Assembly (NCBI RefSeq): GCF_900188125.1
Contig: NZ_FZOW01000021.1
Coordinates: forward strand, 1-64,000
Source: Rhodococcoides kyotonense
GTDB lineage: Bacteria; Actinomycetota; Actinomycetes; Mycobacteriales; Mycobacteriaceae
Reading direction: 5' to 3'
Length of the DNA stretch: 64,000 nt
Shown here piece after piece: positions 7,485 to 16,847 of this stretch (within the stretch, counting starts at the first letter, position 1; every line of letters begins with the position of its first letter). Made by a program: the position numbers and the translations under genes. Below the pieces are notes generated by a model, which searched no databases, had not been told where the DNA came from, and worked only from the letters and a program-made list of their open reading frames with translations.

Positions 7485-9584
7485 ATGACGCCACACAACA
7501 TTGCCAACCTCGACAAAGCCTTCCGGCCGACGTCCGTCGCAGTGATCGGTGCGTCGGACGACGCCACTCGGATTTCCGGCCGTGCCCTGCACTATCTGAT
7601 CCGTTCCGGATACGAGGGTGCGATCTATCCGGTGAACAACCGCCGCGACACAGTTCAAGGTCTCACTGCATACGCATCCCTTTCCGACCTTCCAGCGGCG
7701 CCCGACGTCGCACTGATTGCGCTTCCCTCGAGGTTGCTCGAGGACTCGCTGACCGAGTGCGTCGACATGGGTGTGTGCGCCGCAGTGATCTACGCGGCGG
7801 GCTTCGCCGAAACCGGCAGTGACGGTGGACAATTGCAGGACCGTCTCGCAAAGATCGCCGCTGACGGCGGTGTGCGACTGCTCGGGCCGAACTGCCTCGG
7901 ACTCCTGCATACCGGCAGCGGGTTCACCGGAACGTTCTCCAGTGCATTCGACGCAGGGCTTCCGACGCCAGGGCAGGTGGCCATCGTCAGTCAGAGTGGC
8001 GCTTACGGAGGCCATTTGGCGTACCTGTGCGAGAAGCGCGGCGTCGGCGTCGGTTATTGGGTGAGTACGGGCAACGAGGCCGGCACGGACGTTGCGGATT
8101 GCATTCACTGGCTCGCATTGCAGGACGACGTCGAGGTGATCCTCGCGTACGCGGAGGGTATCCGTGATGGAGATACTTTCCGGGCGGCCCTTCAGGCAGC
8201 GCACGACAACCGAAAGGCCGTCGTGTTCATGAAGGTCGGCGAGTCCGAGATCGGTGCACATGCAGCGCAGTCGCACACGGCGAGCCTCGCCGGCGCCGAC
8301 GCAGTGTTCGACGGACTGTGCACCCAGTACGGCATCTACCGTGCCCGTACTACTCAGGAGCAGGTCGACGTTGCGTATGCAGCGAGTCGGGGTGTATTTC
8401 CCCACGGCCGTAGTCTCGGAATCATCACCGTGTCAGGAGGATTCGGCGTTCAGCTGTGCGACGCCGCGTCCCGACATTCTCTCGACGTTGCGTCACTCCC
8501 CGAAACCGGTCGGGACAAGCTCCGAGCGCTGAATCCGATGGGCAGCGACAACAATCCGTGCGACACCACGGCCGGCTGGCTCAACGACATGAGCCTGATC
8601 ACCAAGACGTTCGACGTCATGTACGCCGATGGCGGCTACGACAGCATTATCGGTTCGTTCACGATGCTTCCCGATTCGCCGACCTACGGCGACGACATTC
8701 GTGCGGCGATCGGCGCAGGTACGTCTCGATTCATGGACCGGCCGACGGTGCTGTGCATGGAAGCGCGCGCCGAGGTGGTCGAAGCGTACGAGGCCGAGGG
8801 TTTTCTGGTGTTCGACGACTCCGAACGCGCAGCCCTGGCCTTGAGCGCTCTCGCCCAGCTGCGAGAGGGGTTCGATCGCGAGATCGGGGCCCTTTCGGTC
8901 CCGCGCGAGCAGGTCGACTTCGGTTCGAGCGCGCTGTCCGAACTCGATGCACAACGACTTCTCGTCGACGCAGGTGTGCCGTTTCCTCGCGCGGTGCTGA
9001 CGACGTCGGCTTCCGAAATTCCCGATGCTGTTGCTGCGCTCGACTTTCCGGTGGTCATGAAGATCGTGTCACCCGATATCGCCCACAAGACGGAGATCGG
9101 CGGGGTGCTGCTCGGAATAGCGGATGCCCAGCAAGCAAGCGCAGGCTTCGACACGCTTGTCGCCCGTGCCAGGGCAGCGCAGCCTGACGCTCGGATCGAC
9201 GGCGTCATGGTGTCCGAAACCTGCCCTCCCGGTGTGGAAACGATCATCGGCGTGGTGTCGGATCCTGTGTTCGGCCCCACCGTGATGTTCGGACTCGGCG
9301 GCGTGCAGGCGGAGTTGTACAAGGACGTCGCATTCAGGGTAGGTGCTCTCGACCTCGCCGAAGCACATCGCATGATCGAGGAGATCGACGGATACCCGCT
9401 TCTGACAGGTTTCCGTGGCGCACCGAAATCCGATATCGATGCTCTTGCAGAGCTTCTCGTGAATGTTTCGCGTTTCGCCGTGGCGCACTCGGGTGCCTTC
9501 GCATCCCTCGACCTCAATCCCGTCATGGTACTCGAGCGCGGCGTTCTCGCGCTCGATTCGTACCTGGACGTCTCCTTAGGCTGA
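7485..9584 (+). CDS. Acyl-CoA synthetase, ADP-forming (acetate--CoA ligase family)
   Basis: A 699-residue single-chain NDP-forming acyl-CoA ligase. The N-terminal CoA-binding Rossmann domain starts RPTSVAVIGASDDATRISGR. The succinyl-CoA-synthetase-like domains follow, with LLGPNCLGLL and SQSGAYGG near residues 125-175 and the conserved His in SHTASLAGAD. The C-terminal ATP-grasp domain starts about residue 480 (DFPVVMKIVSPDIAHKTEIG). Such enzymes activate acetate, propionate or aryl/alkyl acids with ATP, giving ADP. It is the first gene of the LysR-linked operon and probably activates the imported acid. A class III CoA-transferase at the operon's far end is an alternative activator. Confidence 0.9.
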   Translation: MTPHNIANLDKAFRPTSVAVIGASDDATRISGRALHYLIRSGYEGAIYPVNNRRDTVQGLTAYASLSDLPAAPDVALIALPSRLLEDSLTECVDMGVCAAVIYAAGFAETGSDGGQLQDRLAKIAADGGVRLLGPNCLGLLHTGSGFTGTFSSAFDAGLPTPGQVAIVSQSGAYGGHLAYLCEKRGVGVGYWVSTGNEAGTDVADCIHWLALQDDVEVILAYAEGIRDGDTFRAALQAAHDNRKAVVFMKVGESEIGAHAAQSHTASLAGADAVFDGLCTQYGIYRARTTQEQVDVAYAASRGVFPHGRSLGIITVSGGFGVQLCDAASRHSLDVASLPETGRDKLRALNPMGSDNNPCDTTAGWLNDMSLITKTFDVMYADGGYDSIIGSFTMLPDSPTYGDDIRAAIGAGTSRFMDRPTVLCMEARAEVVEAYEAEGFLVFDDSERAALALSALAQLREGFDREIGALSVPREQVDFGSSALSELDAQRLLVDAGVPFPRAVLTTSASEIPDAVAALDFPVVMKIVSPDIAHKTEIGGVLLGIADAQQASAGFDTLVARARAAQPDARIDGVMVSETCPPGVETIIGVVSDPVFGPTVMFGLGGVQAELYKDVAFRVGALDLAEAHRMIEEIDGYPLLTGFRGAPKSDIDALAELLVNVSRFAVAHSGAFASLDLNPVMVLERGVLALDSYLDVSLG

Positions 9585-9605
9585 ATCGAAAGGACAAATA
9601 CTACA

Positions 9606-10355
9606 ATGGAACTCGAACTGAACGGCAAGGTCGCCATCGTGACCGGCTCGGCGCGCGGGCTCGGGGAAGCGACCGCTCGCAGGCTCGCGTGTGAAGGTGC
9701 GCACGTCGTGGTCACCGACATCGATGCCGAAAGCGCCGAACTCACGGCCAAGGACATCGTCGCGCAGGGATACAGCGCTCACGCGGTGGCAGGAGACATC
9801 ACGCGATCGGCTGACGTCGACGCCCTGGTGCAGGACACGCTCGACAGGTTCGGCGGCGTGCACGTACTGGTCAACAACGCGGGATTCCCGCGTGACAGCG
9901 TTCTGACCAAGATGAGCGAAAGCAACTGGGACGACGTCATCGACGTGATCCTCAAAGGTGCATTCCTCACCTCGAAAGCCGTCATGCCGCATCTGATCGA
10001 TCAGCGATGGGGTCGTATCGTCAACATCTCGTCGAGGGCGCACTTCGGAAACCCCGGACAGGCCAACTACTCGAGCGCCAAAGCCGGCATCCTCGGGTTG
10101 ACCCGGGCGCTCTGCCTCGAAGAGGGCCGCTACGGCATCACCGTCAACGCGGTCGCACCCGGATTCGTTGCCACCGAGGCAGTTCGCTCCCTCGGACACT
10201 ACGAGAAGATTCGGGACCGGGCGGTCGAAAGCACTCCGCTGGGACGCGTCGGGACGCCCGAGGACATCGCCGATGCGGTCGCTTTTCTCGCGTCGGAACG
10301 AGCGAGTTTCATCAGTGGCGAGACCCTGCACGTCACGGGCGGAAGGTTCGGCTGA
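9606..10355 (+). CDS. Short-chain dehydrogenase/reductase (3-oxoacyl reductase-like)
   Basis: A 249-residue classical SDR. The cofactor loop TGSARGLGEA is at residues 13-22, NNAG near 88-91, the serine strand is IVNISSRAHFGNPG, and YSSAKAG supplies the catalytic Tyr-x3-Lys. Length and FabG-like sequence suggest oxidation of a 3-hydroxyacyl-CoA in the pathway. It lies 21 bases after the ligase gene and 54 bases before the MFS gene, all on one strand. Confidence 0.9.
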   Translation: MELELNGKVAIVTGSARGLGEATARRLACEGAHVVVTDIDAESAELTAKDIVAQGYSAHAVAGDITRSADVDALVQDTLDRFGGVHVLVNNAGFPRDSVLTKMSESNWDDVIDVILKGAFLTSKAVMPHLIDQRWGRIVNISSRAHFGNPGQANYSSAKAGILGLTRALCLEEGRYGITVNAVAPGFVATEAVRSLGHYEKIRDRAVESTPLGRVGTPEDIADAVAFLASERASFISGETLHVTGGRFG

Positions 10356-10409
10356 TCTTTCCTTCGCTCATCTATCGGTGCACTATCATTGACCTCTTGG
10401 AGAGAACCG

Positions 10410-11792
10410 ATGTCCCTTTCAGCTTCGAACCCCATGCCGCACAACACTGATACAGCAAGTCCGGTCGTGAAACGCACCAAGGTGCGTTTCATGATCGTCG
10501 CGCTCTTGTTCATCATCTCGACTCTCAACAACGCCGACCGCGCCATTCTGTCGATCACCGGTACCGAGATCCGTGCCGATTTCGGGTTCAGTGCAGTCAC
10601 TCTCGGCTACATGTTTTCGGTGTTCGCGTGGGCATACATGCTCGCGCAGATCCCGGGCGGCCGATTCGTCGACCGGTTCGGTGTCAAGCGCATCTACGCG
10701 ATCAGTATCTTCGTCTGGTCGTTCTTCACGCTCCTGCAGGGCTTTGCGCCGATACTCGGAGTCGGAGCAGCGGTCGCTGCGCTGTTCGCGCTGCGAATCG
10801 GCGTCGGACTTGCCGAAGGTCCGGCGTATCCGGCGAACGGGCGCGTCGTGGCCACCTGGTTCCCGACGTCGGAACGCGCGACGGCGTCGGCGATCTTCAA
10901 TTCGGCCCAATACGCTGCCGCCGTGGTTTTCACGCCTCTGATGGCGTGGCTTACTCACGACCACGGTTGGGAGTCGGCCTACTTCTTCATGGGCGGTCTT
11001 GGCATGGTGCTGACCTTTGGGTGGTTGTGGCTCTACGACCAGCCGCGGAAGCACCGCATGGCCAACGACGCCGAGATCGAGTACATCGCAGCGGGCGGTG
11101 CACTCGTCGACATCGAGGAGACTTCGACGGTATCCGGAGACTCCAAGCCGAAGATCAACTCCTGGAACGTCGTCAAGCAACTTCTCTCGAGCCGGATGAT
11201 GATCGGCCTCTACGTCGGTCAGTTCTTCATCACGACCATTGTCTACTTCTTCCTGACGTGGTTTCCGATCTACCTCATCCAGGAACTGGACATGAATCTG
11301 CTCGACGCCGGACTCACCGCGGCGATTCCCGCGATCTTCGGCTTCACCGGTGGAATTCTCGGAGGACTGCTTTCGGATCGGCTACTCAAGCGCGGCGCGT
11401 CGCTGACCGTTGCACGCAAGGTGCCGATCGTCATCGGACTGTCGTTGTCCACGTGCATCGTTCTGTGCAACTTCACGTCCACCGAAACCGTTGTCATCCT
11501 TCTGATGGTCCTCGCGTTCTTCGGCAAGGGACTCGGAAGTCTCGGTTGGACGTTGGTTTCCGACACGTCACCGAAGGAGGCGGCGGGCCTGTCGGGCGGA
11601 TTGTTCAACACCTTCGCCAACGCCGCGGGCATCACGACGCCGATCATCATCGGATACATCGTCGATGCCACCGGATCGTTCGACGGCGCCCTCCTCTTCG
11701 TCGGTATCAGTGCGGCTCTTGCTGTCGCGAGCTTCCTGCTCATCATGGGCAAGGTCAGCCGCGTCGAACTGAAACTGGATGCCCCTGCATGA
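10410..11792 (+). CDS. MFS transporter, anion:cation symporter (ACS) type
   Basis: A 460-residue membrane protein with about 12 hydrophobic helices. The start STLNNADRAILSITG and the loop GGRFVDRFGVKR, then RIGVGLAEGPAYPANGRVVA, are typical of the ACS subfamily that imports organic anions such as tartrate, hexuronates, 4-hydroxyphenylacetate or phthalate. The ATG at 10410 follows a GGAGAG site; an in-frame extension to 10389 was rejected. Its stop overlaps the next start (ATGA). It is the likely importer of the carboxylic acid handled by this operon. Confidence 0.88.
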   Translation: MSLSASNPMPHNTDTASPVVKRTKVRFMIVALLFIISTLNNADRAILSITGTEIRADFGFSAVTLGYMFSVFAWAYMLAQIPGGRFVDRFGVKRIYAISIFVWSFFTLLQGFAPILGVGAAVAALFALRIGVGLAEGPAYPANGRVVATWFPTSERATASAIFNSAQYAAAVVFTPLMAWLTHDHGWESAYFFMGGLGMVLTFGWLWLYDQPRKHRMANDAEIEYIAAGGALVDIEETSTVSGDSKPKINSWNVVKQLLSSRMMIGLYVGQFFITTIVYFFLTWFPIYLIQELDMNLLDAGLTAAIPAIFGFTGGILGGLLSDRLLKRGASLTVARKVPIVIGLSLSTCIVLCNFTSTETVVILLMVLAFFGKGLGSLGWTLVSDTSPKEAAGLSGGLFNTFANAAGITTPIIIGYIVDATGSFDGALLFVGISAALAVASFLLIMGKVSRVELKLDAPA

Positions 11793-12598
11793 GTTTCGAC
11801 GACTGGATCGGCCGCACCGAGACCGGCACGGACACCTTCACCACGGCACACAACGCACGACTGGCAGCCATCGGCGACCATCCGAGAATCCCATGGTCCG
11901 ATCTCGCTCCGCTGGGACATTGGACAGGCTTCACACCGACCACACCGCAGTCGAATATCGACACCGACGGGCACCCACGTCGCGGTGAATTCATGCCGCC
12001 CGTGGATCTGCCCCAACGCATGTGGGCCGGGGGTTCGGTGCACTTTCACGGCCCGATACCGCTGGGCGCCCCGGTTCGGCGAGTGTCGACAATCGCAGAC
12101 GTCACGGTCAAAGACGGCTCTACCGGTCGGCTGGTGTTCGTCGAGGCCGGTCACGAACTCACCGTCGACGGGACGACCGTGCTGTCGGAAGTGCAGAACA
12201 TCGTCTACAAGGACGGTTCGTCGCCGACCGCCGGCGTCGAGGGTAGGGCCGAACCCGACTTCTCACGGACGCTGACACCGGACGCTGTCCTGCTGTTCCG
12301 ATACTCGGCGGCCACGTTCAACGCCCACCGCATCCACTACGACCGAGATTACGCAACCGGAGTCGAAGGGTATCCGGACATTGTCGTTCAGGGGCCGTTG
12401 ACTGCAACGCTGCTGCTCGACGCCGCATCCCGCTATCGACGGGTTCCGTTTGCGGCGTTTCGTTTTCGAGGGAGAGCACCGATGTTCGGCGGAAAGGCCA
12501 TGTCGCTGAACGTGTTCGACCGGGATGGTGGACTCTCGATGGAGGCAGTCGACGAGTCCGGTCGACTGGGCATGACAGCGGAGGTCGACTTCGCATGA
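11789..12598 (+). CDS. FAS1-like dehydratase / mesaconyl- or itaconyl-CoA hydratase-like protein
   Basis: A 269-residue double-hotdog protein of the HTD2 / mesaconyl-C4-CoA hydratase type. The diagnostic C-terminal stretch is RYSAATFNAHRIHYDRDYA followed by GYPDIVVQGPLTATLLLDAA, where the Asn-x-His is catalytic. The N-terminal half includes PVDLPQRMWAGGSVHFHGPI. Relatives hydrate enoyl-CoAs with an extra carboxylate, including itaconyl-CoA and mesaconyl-CoA. It overlaps the MFS stop and the CitE-like start by four bases each, indicating translational coupling. Pairing with a CitE-like lyase points to hydrate-then-cleave chemistry. Confidence 0.85.
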   Translation: MSFDDWIGRTETGTDTFTTAHNARLAAIGDHPRIPWSDLAPLGHWTGFTPTTPQSNIDTDGHPRRGEFMPPVDLPQRMWAGGSVHFHGPIPLGAPVRRVSTIADVTVKDGSTGRLVFVEAGHELTVDGTTVLSEVQNIVYKDGSSPTAGVEGRAEPDFSRTLTPDAVLLFRYSAATFNAHRIHYDRDYATGVEGYPDIVVQGPLTATLLLDAASRYRRVPFAAFRFRGRAPMFGGKAMSLNVFDRDGGLSMEAVDESGRLGMTAEVDFA

Positions 12599-13431
12599 TG
12601 CACTGGACCACATTGTTGTTCGTGCCCGTCACTGCGCAGCGGTTCGTCGAGACCGCCCACACCAGAGGAGCGGACGCGGTGATCCTCGACCTGGAAGACT
12701 CGATCTCCGAACACGACGTTCCTGCAGCGCTCGCAGCTCTCCCGGCTGCGGTGGAATCCATCAGTCGCCGGGCGGTACCGGTAGTGGTGAGGATCGGACG
12801 GGCATCCGACCTCGCTACCGTGGTACGGCCGGGAGTCTCGGCCATCATGGTTCCGAAAGTCGCTTCAGCGAAACAACTTCGATTGCTCGACGCCGACCTT
12901 CGGCGTGAGGAATCGGCCGCAGGCATCACCGAAGGCTCTATCGGAGTGCTTGCCCTGATCGAGGATCCGGCAGCGGTATTCGTTCTGCACGAGATCGCGT
13001 CGGCGCCTCGCGTCATCGGTATCGGCCTCGGTAGTGAGGATTTCGCAGCTGCTCTCGGCGTCGAACCGACACCCGCAGCACTCACCGTGCCGGCCCAGTG
13101 GGTTGCACTCGCAGCCGTGGCGAGCGGGGTCATGGCCCTCGGGCTGCCGGACACCCTGGCGAACTTTCGTGATCTCGAAAGACTGCAGTTGGCTGCGGAG
13201 TCCGCTCGCGCAGTGGGTATGACCGGGGCGCTCTGCATACATCCGGCGCAAGTTCCGGTGATCGATCGAGTGTTCGCGCCCAGTGCCGCAGAGGTCGAGT
13301 GGGCCACCGCCGTCACCCGTGCGTGGAAGGACACCGACAGCGGTGTCATGGCGATCGCCGGAACCATGATCGACAAGCCGGTTGTTCTTCGCGCTGAACG
13401 CATCCTGGCCAGAAGGGTCACACATGTCTGA
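12595..13431 (+). CDS. HpcH/HpaI aldolase / CitE-like 3-hydroxyacyl-CoA lyase
   Basis: A 278-residue CitE-type TIM-barrel lyase. It opens with the family phrase LLFVPVTAQRFVETA then GADAVILDLEDS; VVVRIGRA supplies the Arg for substrate binding, LALIEDPAAV the Glu ligand of Mg2+, and GSEDFAAALG the Asp ligand. GALCIHPAQV is the standard C-terminal motif. Relatives cleave (S)-citramalyl-CoA, malyl-CoA or HMG-CoA-like thioesters to acetyl-CoA plus a keto acid. It directly follows the hydratase, so cleaving that hydratase's product is the natural inference. Confidence 0.88.
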   Translation: MMHWTTLLFVPVTAQRFVETAHTRGADAVILDLEDSISEHDVPAALAALPAAVESISRRAVPVVVRIGRASDLATVVRPGVSAIMVPKVASAKQLRLLDADLRREESAAGITEGSIGVLALIEDPAAVFVLHEIASAPRVIGIGLGSEDFAAALGVEPTPAALTVPAQWVALAAVASGVMALGLPDTLANFRDLERLQLAAESARAVGMTGALCIHPAQVPVIDRVFAPSAAEVEWATAVTRAWKDTDSGVMAIAGTMIDKPVVLRAERILARRVTHV

Positions 13432-14221
13432 GATCTTCGTGCGACTCGACCGGTCAGGGCCGGTTGCCACACTGACACTGGACAATCCGCCACTGAACGT
13501 GGTGACGCTGGGTCTGACTCGGCAACTGTCGGACCACCTGGATGCCCTTGCCATCGACCCCGAAGTCCGCGCAGTGGTGATCACCGGTGCCGGGTCACGG
13601 GCATTCTGCGCAGGTTCGGACATCACCGAATTCACGGACATGATGGAGCCGGGTCAGGTCGTGGACAAAAAACTTCGGCGCCAGAACGAGATATTCTCGT
13701 TCCTGGCGAACTACCCGAAGCCGACGGTCGCCGCCCTGAACGGTCTCACATTCGGCGGTGGCCTCGAAATCGCTCTGTGCTGCGATCTTTTGGTTGCCGA
13801 TGAATCGATTCGGTTGGCGCTGCCGGAGATCAAGCTGGGTGTCTTTCCGAGTAGCGGCGGTACGTTTCGCGCAACCCGCCGAATCGGCGTCGGACGTGCC
13901 AAGCGACTGATTCTCCTGGGCGAGCCAGTGGACACCGCAACTGCGCTGGATTGGGGACTGATCGACTATGCCGTCCCTGCTGGAACCGCAGTGGCCGCCG
14001 CGCAGAACACCGCCGCAACTCTGGCAACGCGTCCGACCTACGCGCTCGAGCTGGCCAAGTCCGTCATCGACATGGCCGACGACGCCACGGAACAAGTCTT
14101 GATCGAGGCATCTCTGGCAGCAAGCGACCAGGCCTTCAGCTCACCGGAATGTCGCGAAGGGGTTCGCGCATTCCTCGCCAAGGAGACCCCGGACTTCGAA
14201 CACCACAGGGAGAGAACATGA
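13424..14221 (+). CDS. Enoyl-CoA hydratase/isomerase (crotonase family)
   Basis: A 265-residue crotonase. The oxyanion-hole segments are GAGSRAFCAGSDITEF (about residues 50-65) and ALNGLTFGGGLEIALCCDL (about 104-122); PEIKLGVFPSSGGT follows in the active-site region. The ATG at 13424 was chosen because the frame upstream is the tail of the lyase gene, with an 8-base overlap. Its stop overlaps the thiolase start (ATGA). It probably hydrates a straight-chain enoyl-CoA intermediate before thiolysis. Confidence 0.9.
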   Translation: MSEIFVRLDRSGPVATLTLDNPPLNVVTLGLTRQLSDHLDALAIDPEVRAVVITGAGSRAFCAGSDITEFTDMMEPGQVVDKKLRRQNEIFSFLANYPKPTVAALNGLTFGGGLEIALCCDLLVADESIRLALPEIKLGVFPSSGGTFRATRRIGVGRAKRLILLGEPVDTATALDWGLIDYAVPAGTAVAAAQNTAATLATRPTYALELAKSVIDMADDATEQVLIEASLAASDQAFSSPECREGVRAFLAKETPDFEHHRERT

Positions 14222-15414
14222 GACGAGCTGCCATCGTGGCCCCGACGCGCACCGCGATCGGAGCCTTCGGAGGAGGGTTGAAGAACGTTGCCGTCGAGGA
14301 TCTCGGCGCCGCAGTGGCGACCGCGGTCGTCGAGCGCAGCGGAATCGACCCAGCGGTGATCGAGGACATGGTCTTCGCGCAGTCCTATTCCAACAGTGAA
14401 ACCCCCTGCGTCGGGCGCTGGATCGCACTGCAGGCAGGGTTCCCGATCGATGTCGCCGGCATGCAGCTCGACCGCCGCTGCGGCGGCGGTCTGCAATCGA
14501 TCGCGACCGCGGCGATGATGATCCAGAGTGGCGCTGCCGACGTCGTCATGGCGGGCGGTGTCGAAAGCATGAGCAACGTCGAGTTCTACACGACCGACAT
14601 GCGTTGGGGTTCGAAGCAAGGCTCGGTGAAGCTCCACGATCGGCTCGATCGCGGGCGTGAGCGTGCGCAACCCGTCGAGCGATTCGGCTACATCTCGGGA
14701 ATGATCGAAACAGCAGAGAATCTTGCGCGTAAGTACTCGATCACTCGCGACGAAGCCGACGCGTTCGCAGTGCAAAGCCAAGTGCGAGCAGCGGCCGCGT
14801 GGGACGAAGGTCGATTCTCCGACGAGGTCGTGCCGGTGAAAGTCCCTCAACGCCGCGGTGACACAGTCGTTTTCGACAGGGATGAAGGAATCAGAGCGGA
14901 CTCGTCGGTCCAGAAATTAGCGAAACTGCGATCGATCATGCCCGACGGTACAGTCACCGCGGGTAACGCGTGCCAGCAGAACGACGCGGCCGCAGCATGT
15001 CTCGTCGTCGCCGAGGATCGACTCGACCGTCTCGGACTCACCCCCATCGGCTTTCTGCACGGGTGGGCCGCCGTCGGATGCGAGCCGTCGGAGATGGGCA
15101 TCGGACCGGTACCTGCAGTGCGCAAGTTGCTGACCAAACTTGGGCTGAGCCTGGCGGACATCGATCTGATCGAGATCAACGAGGCCTTCGCGGTGCAGGT
15201 ACTGGCTGTGTTACAGGAGTTGAACATCGAGGATCAGTCGATCGTGAACGTCAACGGGTCGGGAATTTCGCTCGGCCACCCGGTCGGAGCCACCGGCTCG
15301 CGCATCATGACGACCCTGCTGCACGAGATGAAGCGGCGTGGAGCGCGATACGGTGTGGAGACCATGTGCATCGGAGGAGGACAGGGCATTGCAGCAGTCT
15401 TCGAATCGGCCTGA
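14218..15414 (+). CDS. Thiolase (acetyl-CoA acetyltransferase family)
   Basis: A 398-residue degradative-type thiolase. The nucleophile region is MQLDRRCGGGLQSIATAAMM with the active Cys near residue 88. The downstream motifs are NEAFAVQVLAV, NVNGSGISLGHPVGATG with the catalytic His, and ETMCIGGGQGIAA with the second Cys. It cleaves a 3-oxoacyl-CoA with CoA, probably as the last beta-oxidation step of the operon. The start overlaps the crotonase stop; the 3' end overlaps the CoA-transferase start by 26 bases. Confidence 0.93.
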   Translation: MRRAAIVAPTRTAIGAFGGGLKNVAVEDLGAAVATAVVERSGIDPAVIEDMVFAQSYSNSETPCVGRWIALQAGFPIDVAGMQLDRRCGGGLQSIATAAMMIQSGAADVVMAGGVESMSNVEFYTTDMRWGSKQGSVKLHDRLDRGRERAQPVERFGYISGMIETAENLARKYSITRDEADAFAVQSQVRAAAAWDEGRFSDEVVPVKVPQRRGDTVVFDRDEGIRADSSVQKLAKLRSIMPDGTVTAGNACQQNDAAAACLVVAEDRLDRLGLTPIGFLHGWAAVGCEPSEMGIGPVPAVRKLLTKLGLSLADIDLIEINEAFAVQVLAVLQELNIEDQSIVNVNGSGISLGHPVGATGSRIMTTLLHEMKRRGARYGVETMCIGGGQGIAAVFESA

Positions 15415-16567
15415 CAGTGCGCCGCTTGCAGGCCTGACCGTCGTGGAGGTGTCCGCGTTCGTCGCAGCGCCGCTGGGCGGAATGACGTTGGCGCAGTTGG
15501 GTGCCGAGGTGATTCGCATCGATCCGATCGGCGGCAACATCGACATTAATCGGTGGCCGGTGACGGCCGACGGCACCAGCATCTACTGGGCGAGCCTCAA
15601 CAAGGGCAAGAAGTCGGTGACTCTCGATCTCCGCAGCGACGAGGGCCGCGAACAGGCAACCCAGCTCATGGTCGACGCAGGCATCGTGCTGACCAACCTG
15701 CCTGCTCGCGGTTGGATGGGGTACGAGCAGTTGGTGCAGCGGCGAGAAGATCTGATCATGATGCGTCTCACGGGAAACTACGACGGCAGCTCCGCGGTCG
15801 ACTACTCGGTGAACTGTGCGAGCGGATTCCCCTTGGTGACAGGCGATTCCGATCGGCCTGTCAATCACGTCCTGCCGGCGTGGGATGTTGCCGCGGGGCT
15901 GTATCTCGCTACCGGCTTGCTCGCCGCCGAGCGTGTTCGGAGGCTGAGCGGGTACGGCCAGGAGGTGACGATCGCATTGTCCGACGTCATGCTCGCGACC
16001 GTCGGAAATCTCGGCTACCTCGCCGACGTGCGGGTCAACGGCACCTCGCGACAAGCCGACGGCAATTCGTTGTACGGCGGATTCGGCCGAGAGTTCCGCA
16101 CGTCCGACGACCGTGACGTGATGGTGGTTGCTCTCACCACCGGACAGTGGAAAGCGCTGACCAAGGCCACAGGGCTGGGGGACAAGCTCGCGATGATCGA
16201 GCCGATGCTGGACGTCGACCTGTCCACCGACAGTGGTCGGTATGCGGCCCGCTACGCTATCGCCGCTGTTCTCGAACCTTGGTTCGCCGCAAGAACTCTC
16301 GCTGAGGTCGGGTCCCTCCTGGATGCTGCGAGTGCATTGTGGGGTCCATATCGGACGTTCGAGCAACTGCTCGATGAGGACCGACGGTGCTCCACCGACA
16401 ACCCACTGTTCGCCGAAATCGAGCAACCCGGTATCGGCACTCTACTGACCCCTGCGGTGCCTCTGTCGTTCGGTCGTAGCGCTGTCCCGTCGGCACAGGC
16501 GGCCCCTGTGCTCGGAGCAGACACGGTGAGAGTGCTGTCCCGCTCGGGGTTCGATCGAGCCGAGTAG
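15389..16567 (+). CDS. CaiB/BaiF class III CoA-transferase
   Basis: A 392-residue formyl-CoA-transferase-like enzyme. It begins PLAGLTVVEVSAFVAAPLGG, with LAQLGAEVIRIDPIGG and LNKGKKSVTLDLRSDEGRE following, all family hallmarks. The strongest start is TTG at 15389, preceded by GGAGGAGG at 15373-15380 inside the thiolase gene; the frame opens earlier, but those residues are thiolase shadow. The aspartate expected to form the acyl intermediate would lie around residue 165; I could not pin it down. It would activate the substrate with CoA from a pathway intermediate, as in itaconate or mesaconate breakdown. Confidence 0.87.
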   Translation: MQQSSNRPDSAPLAGLTVVEVSAFVAAPLGGMTLAQLGAEVIRIDPIGGNIDINRWPVTADGTSIYWASLNKGKKSVTLDLRSDEGREQATQLMVDAGIVLTNLPARGWMGYEQLVQRREDLIMMRLTGNYDGSSAVDYSVNCASGFPLVTGDSDRPVNHVLPAWDVAAGLYLATGLLAAERVRRLSGYGQEVTIALSDVMLATVGNLGYLADVRVNGTSRQADGNSLYGGFGREFRTSDDRDVMVVALTTGQWKALTKATGLGDKLAMIEPMLDVDLSTDSGRYAARYAIAAVLEPWFAARTLAEVGSLLDAASALWGPYRTFEQLLDEDRRCSTDNPLFAEIEQPGIGTLLTPAVPLSFGRSAVPSAQAAPVLGADTVRVLSRSGFDRAE

Positions 16568-16580
16568 GACGTGTGGGTTG

Positions 16581-16847
16581 CTAGGTATCGGCGCGTTCGG
16601 ACGCCGTCAGGCCACCCCAGATACCGTATGGCTCAGCACTTTCCATTGCATGCTGACGACAGTGGTCGAGCACGGGGCACGACGAACAGATCCGCTTGGC
16701 GGCGGCTTCGTGATAACGCAGCGTCGGGCCTCTGAGGCCCGGCGGTGGGAAGAACGTGGCCGACTGAACCCCGCGGCACCGCGCATCGAGTTGCCAATCC
16801 CAGTGCTCGACGACGGGTCTGAGCAGTGCAGCGACTGTGTCGGTCAT
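16581..16847 (-). CDS. WhiB family iron-sulfur regulator
   Basis: An 88-residue WhiB-like protein. The four cluster cysteines are at 24, 54, 57 and 63 (C-x29-C-x2-C-x5-C), and the GIWGG turn is at 75-79, followed by a very short tail with few basic residues. The family binds a [4Fe-4S] cluster and acts on the primary sigma factor or as a redox-sensitive regulator. The ATG overlaps the stop of the MaoC hydratase gene (ATGA), so it is translationally coupled to a metabolic gene, which is unusual. It is convergent with the CoA-transferase gene 13 bases away. The weak basic tail suggests it may need a partner for DNA binding (inference). Confidence 0.92.
   Translation of the reverse strand: MTDTVAALLRPVVEHWDWQLDARCRGVQSATFFPPPGLRGPTLRYHEAAAKRICSSCPVLDHCRQHAMESAEPYGIWGGLTASERADT

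Noticed and set aside
7308-8405. Minus-strand open frame of 365 codons
   Set aside because: It is antisense to the ADP-forming ligase gene, with no family features.
10628-11788. Upstream extension of the hydratase frame
   Set aside because: These residues are the shifted frame of the MFS gene; the ATG at 11789 overlaps the MFS stop.
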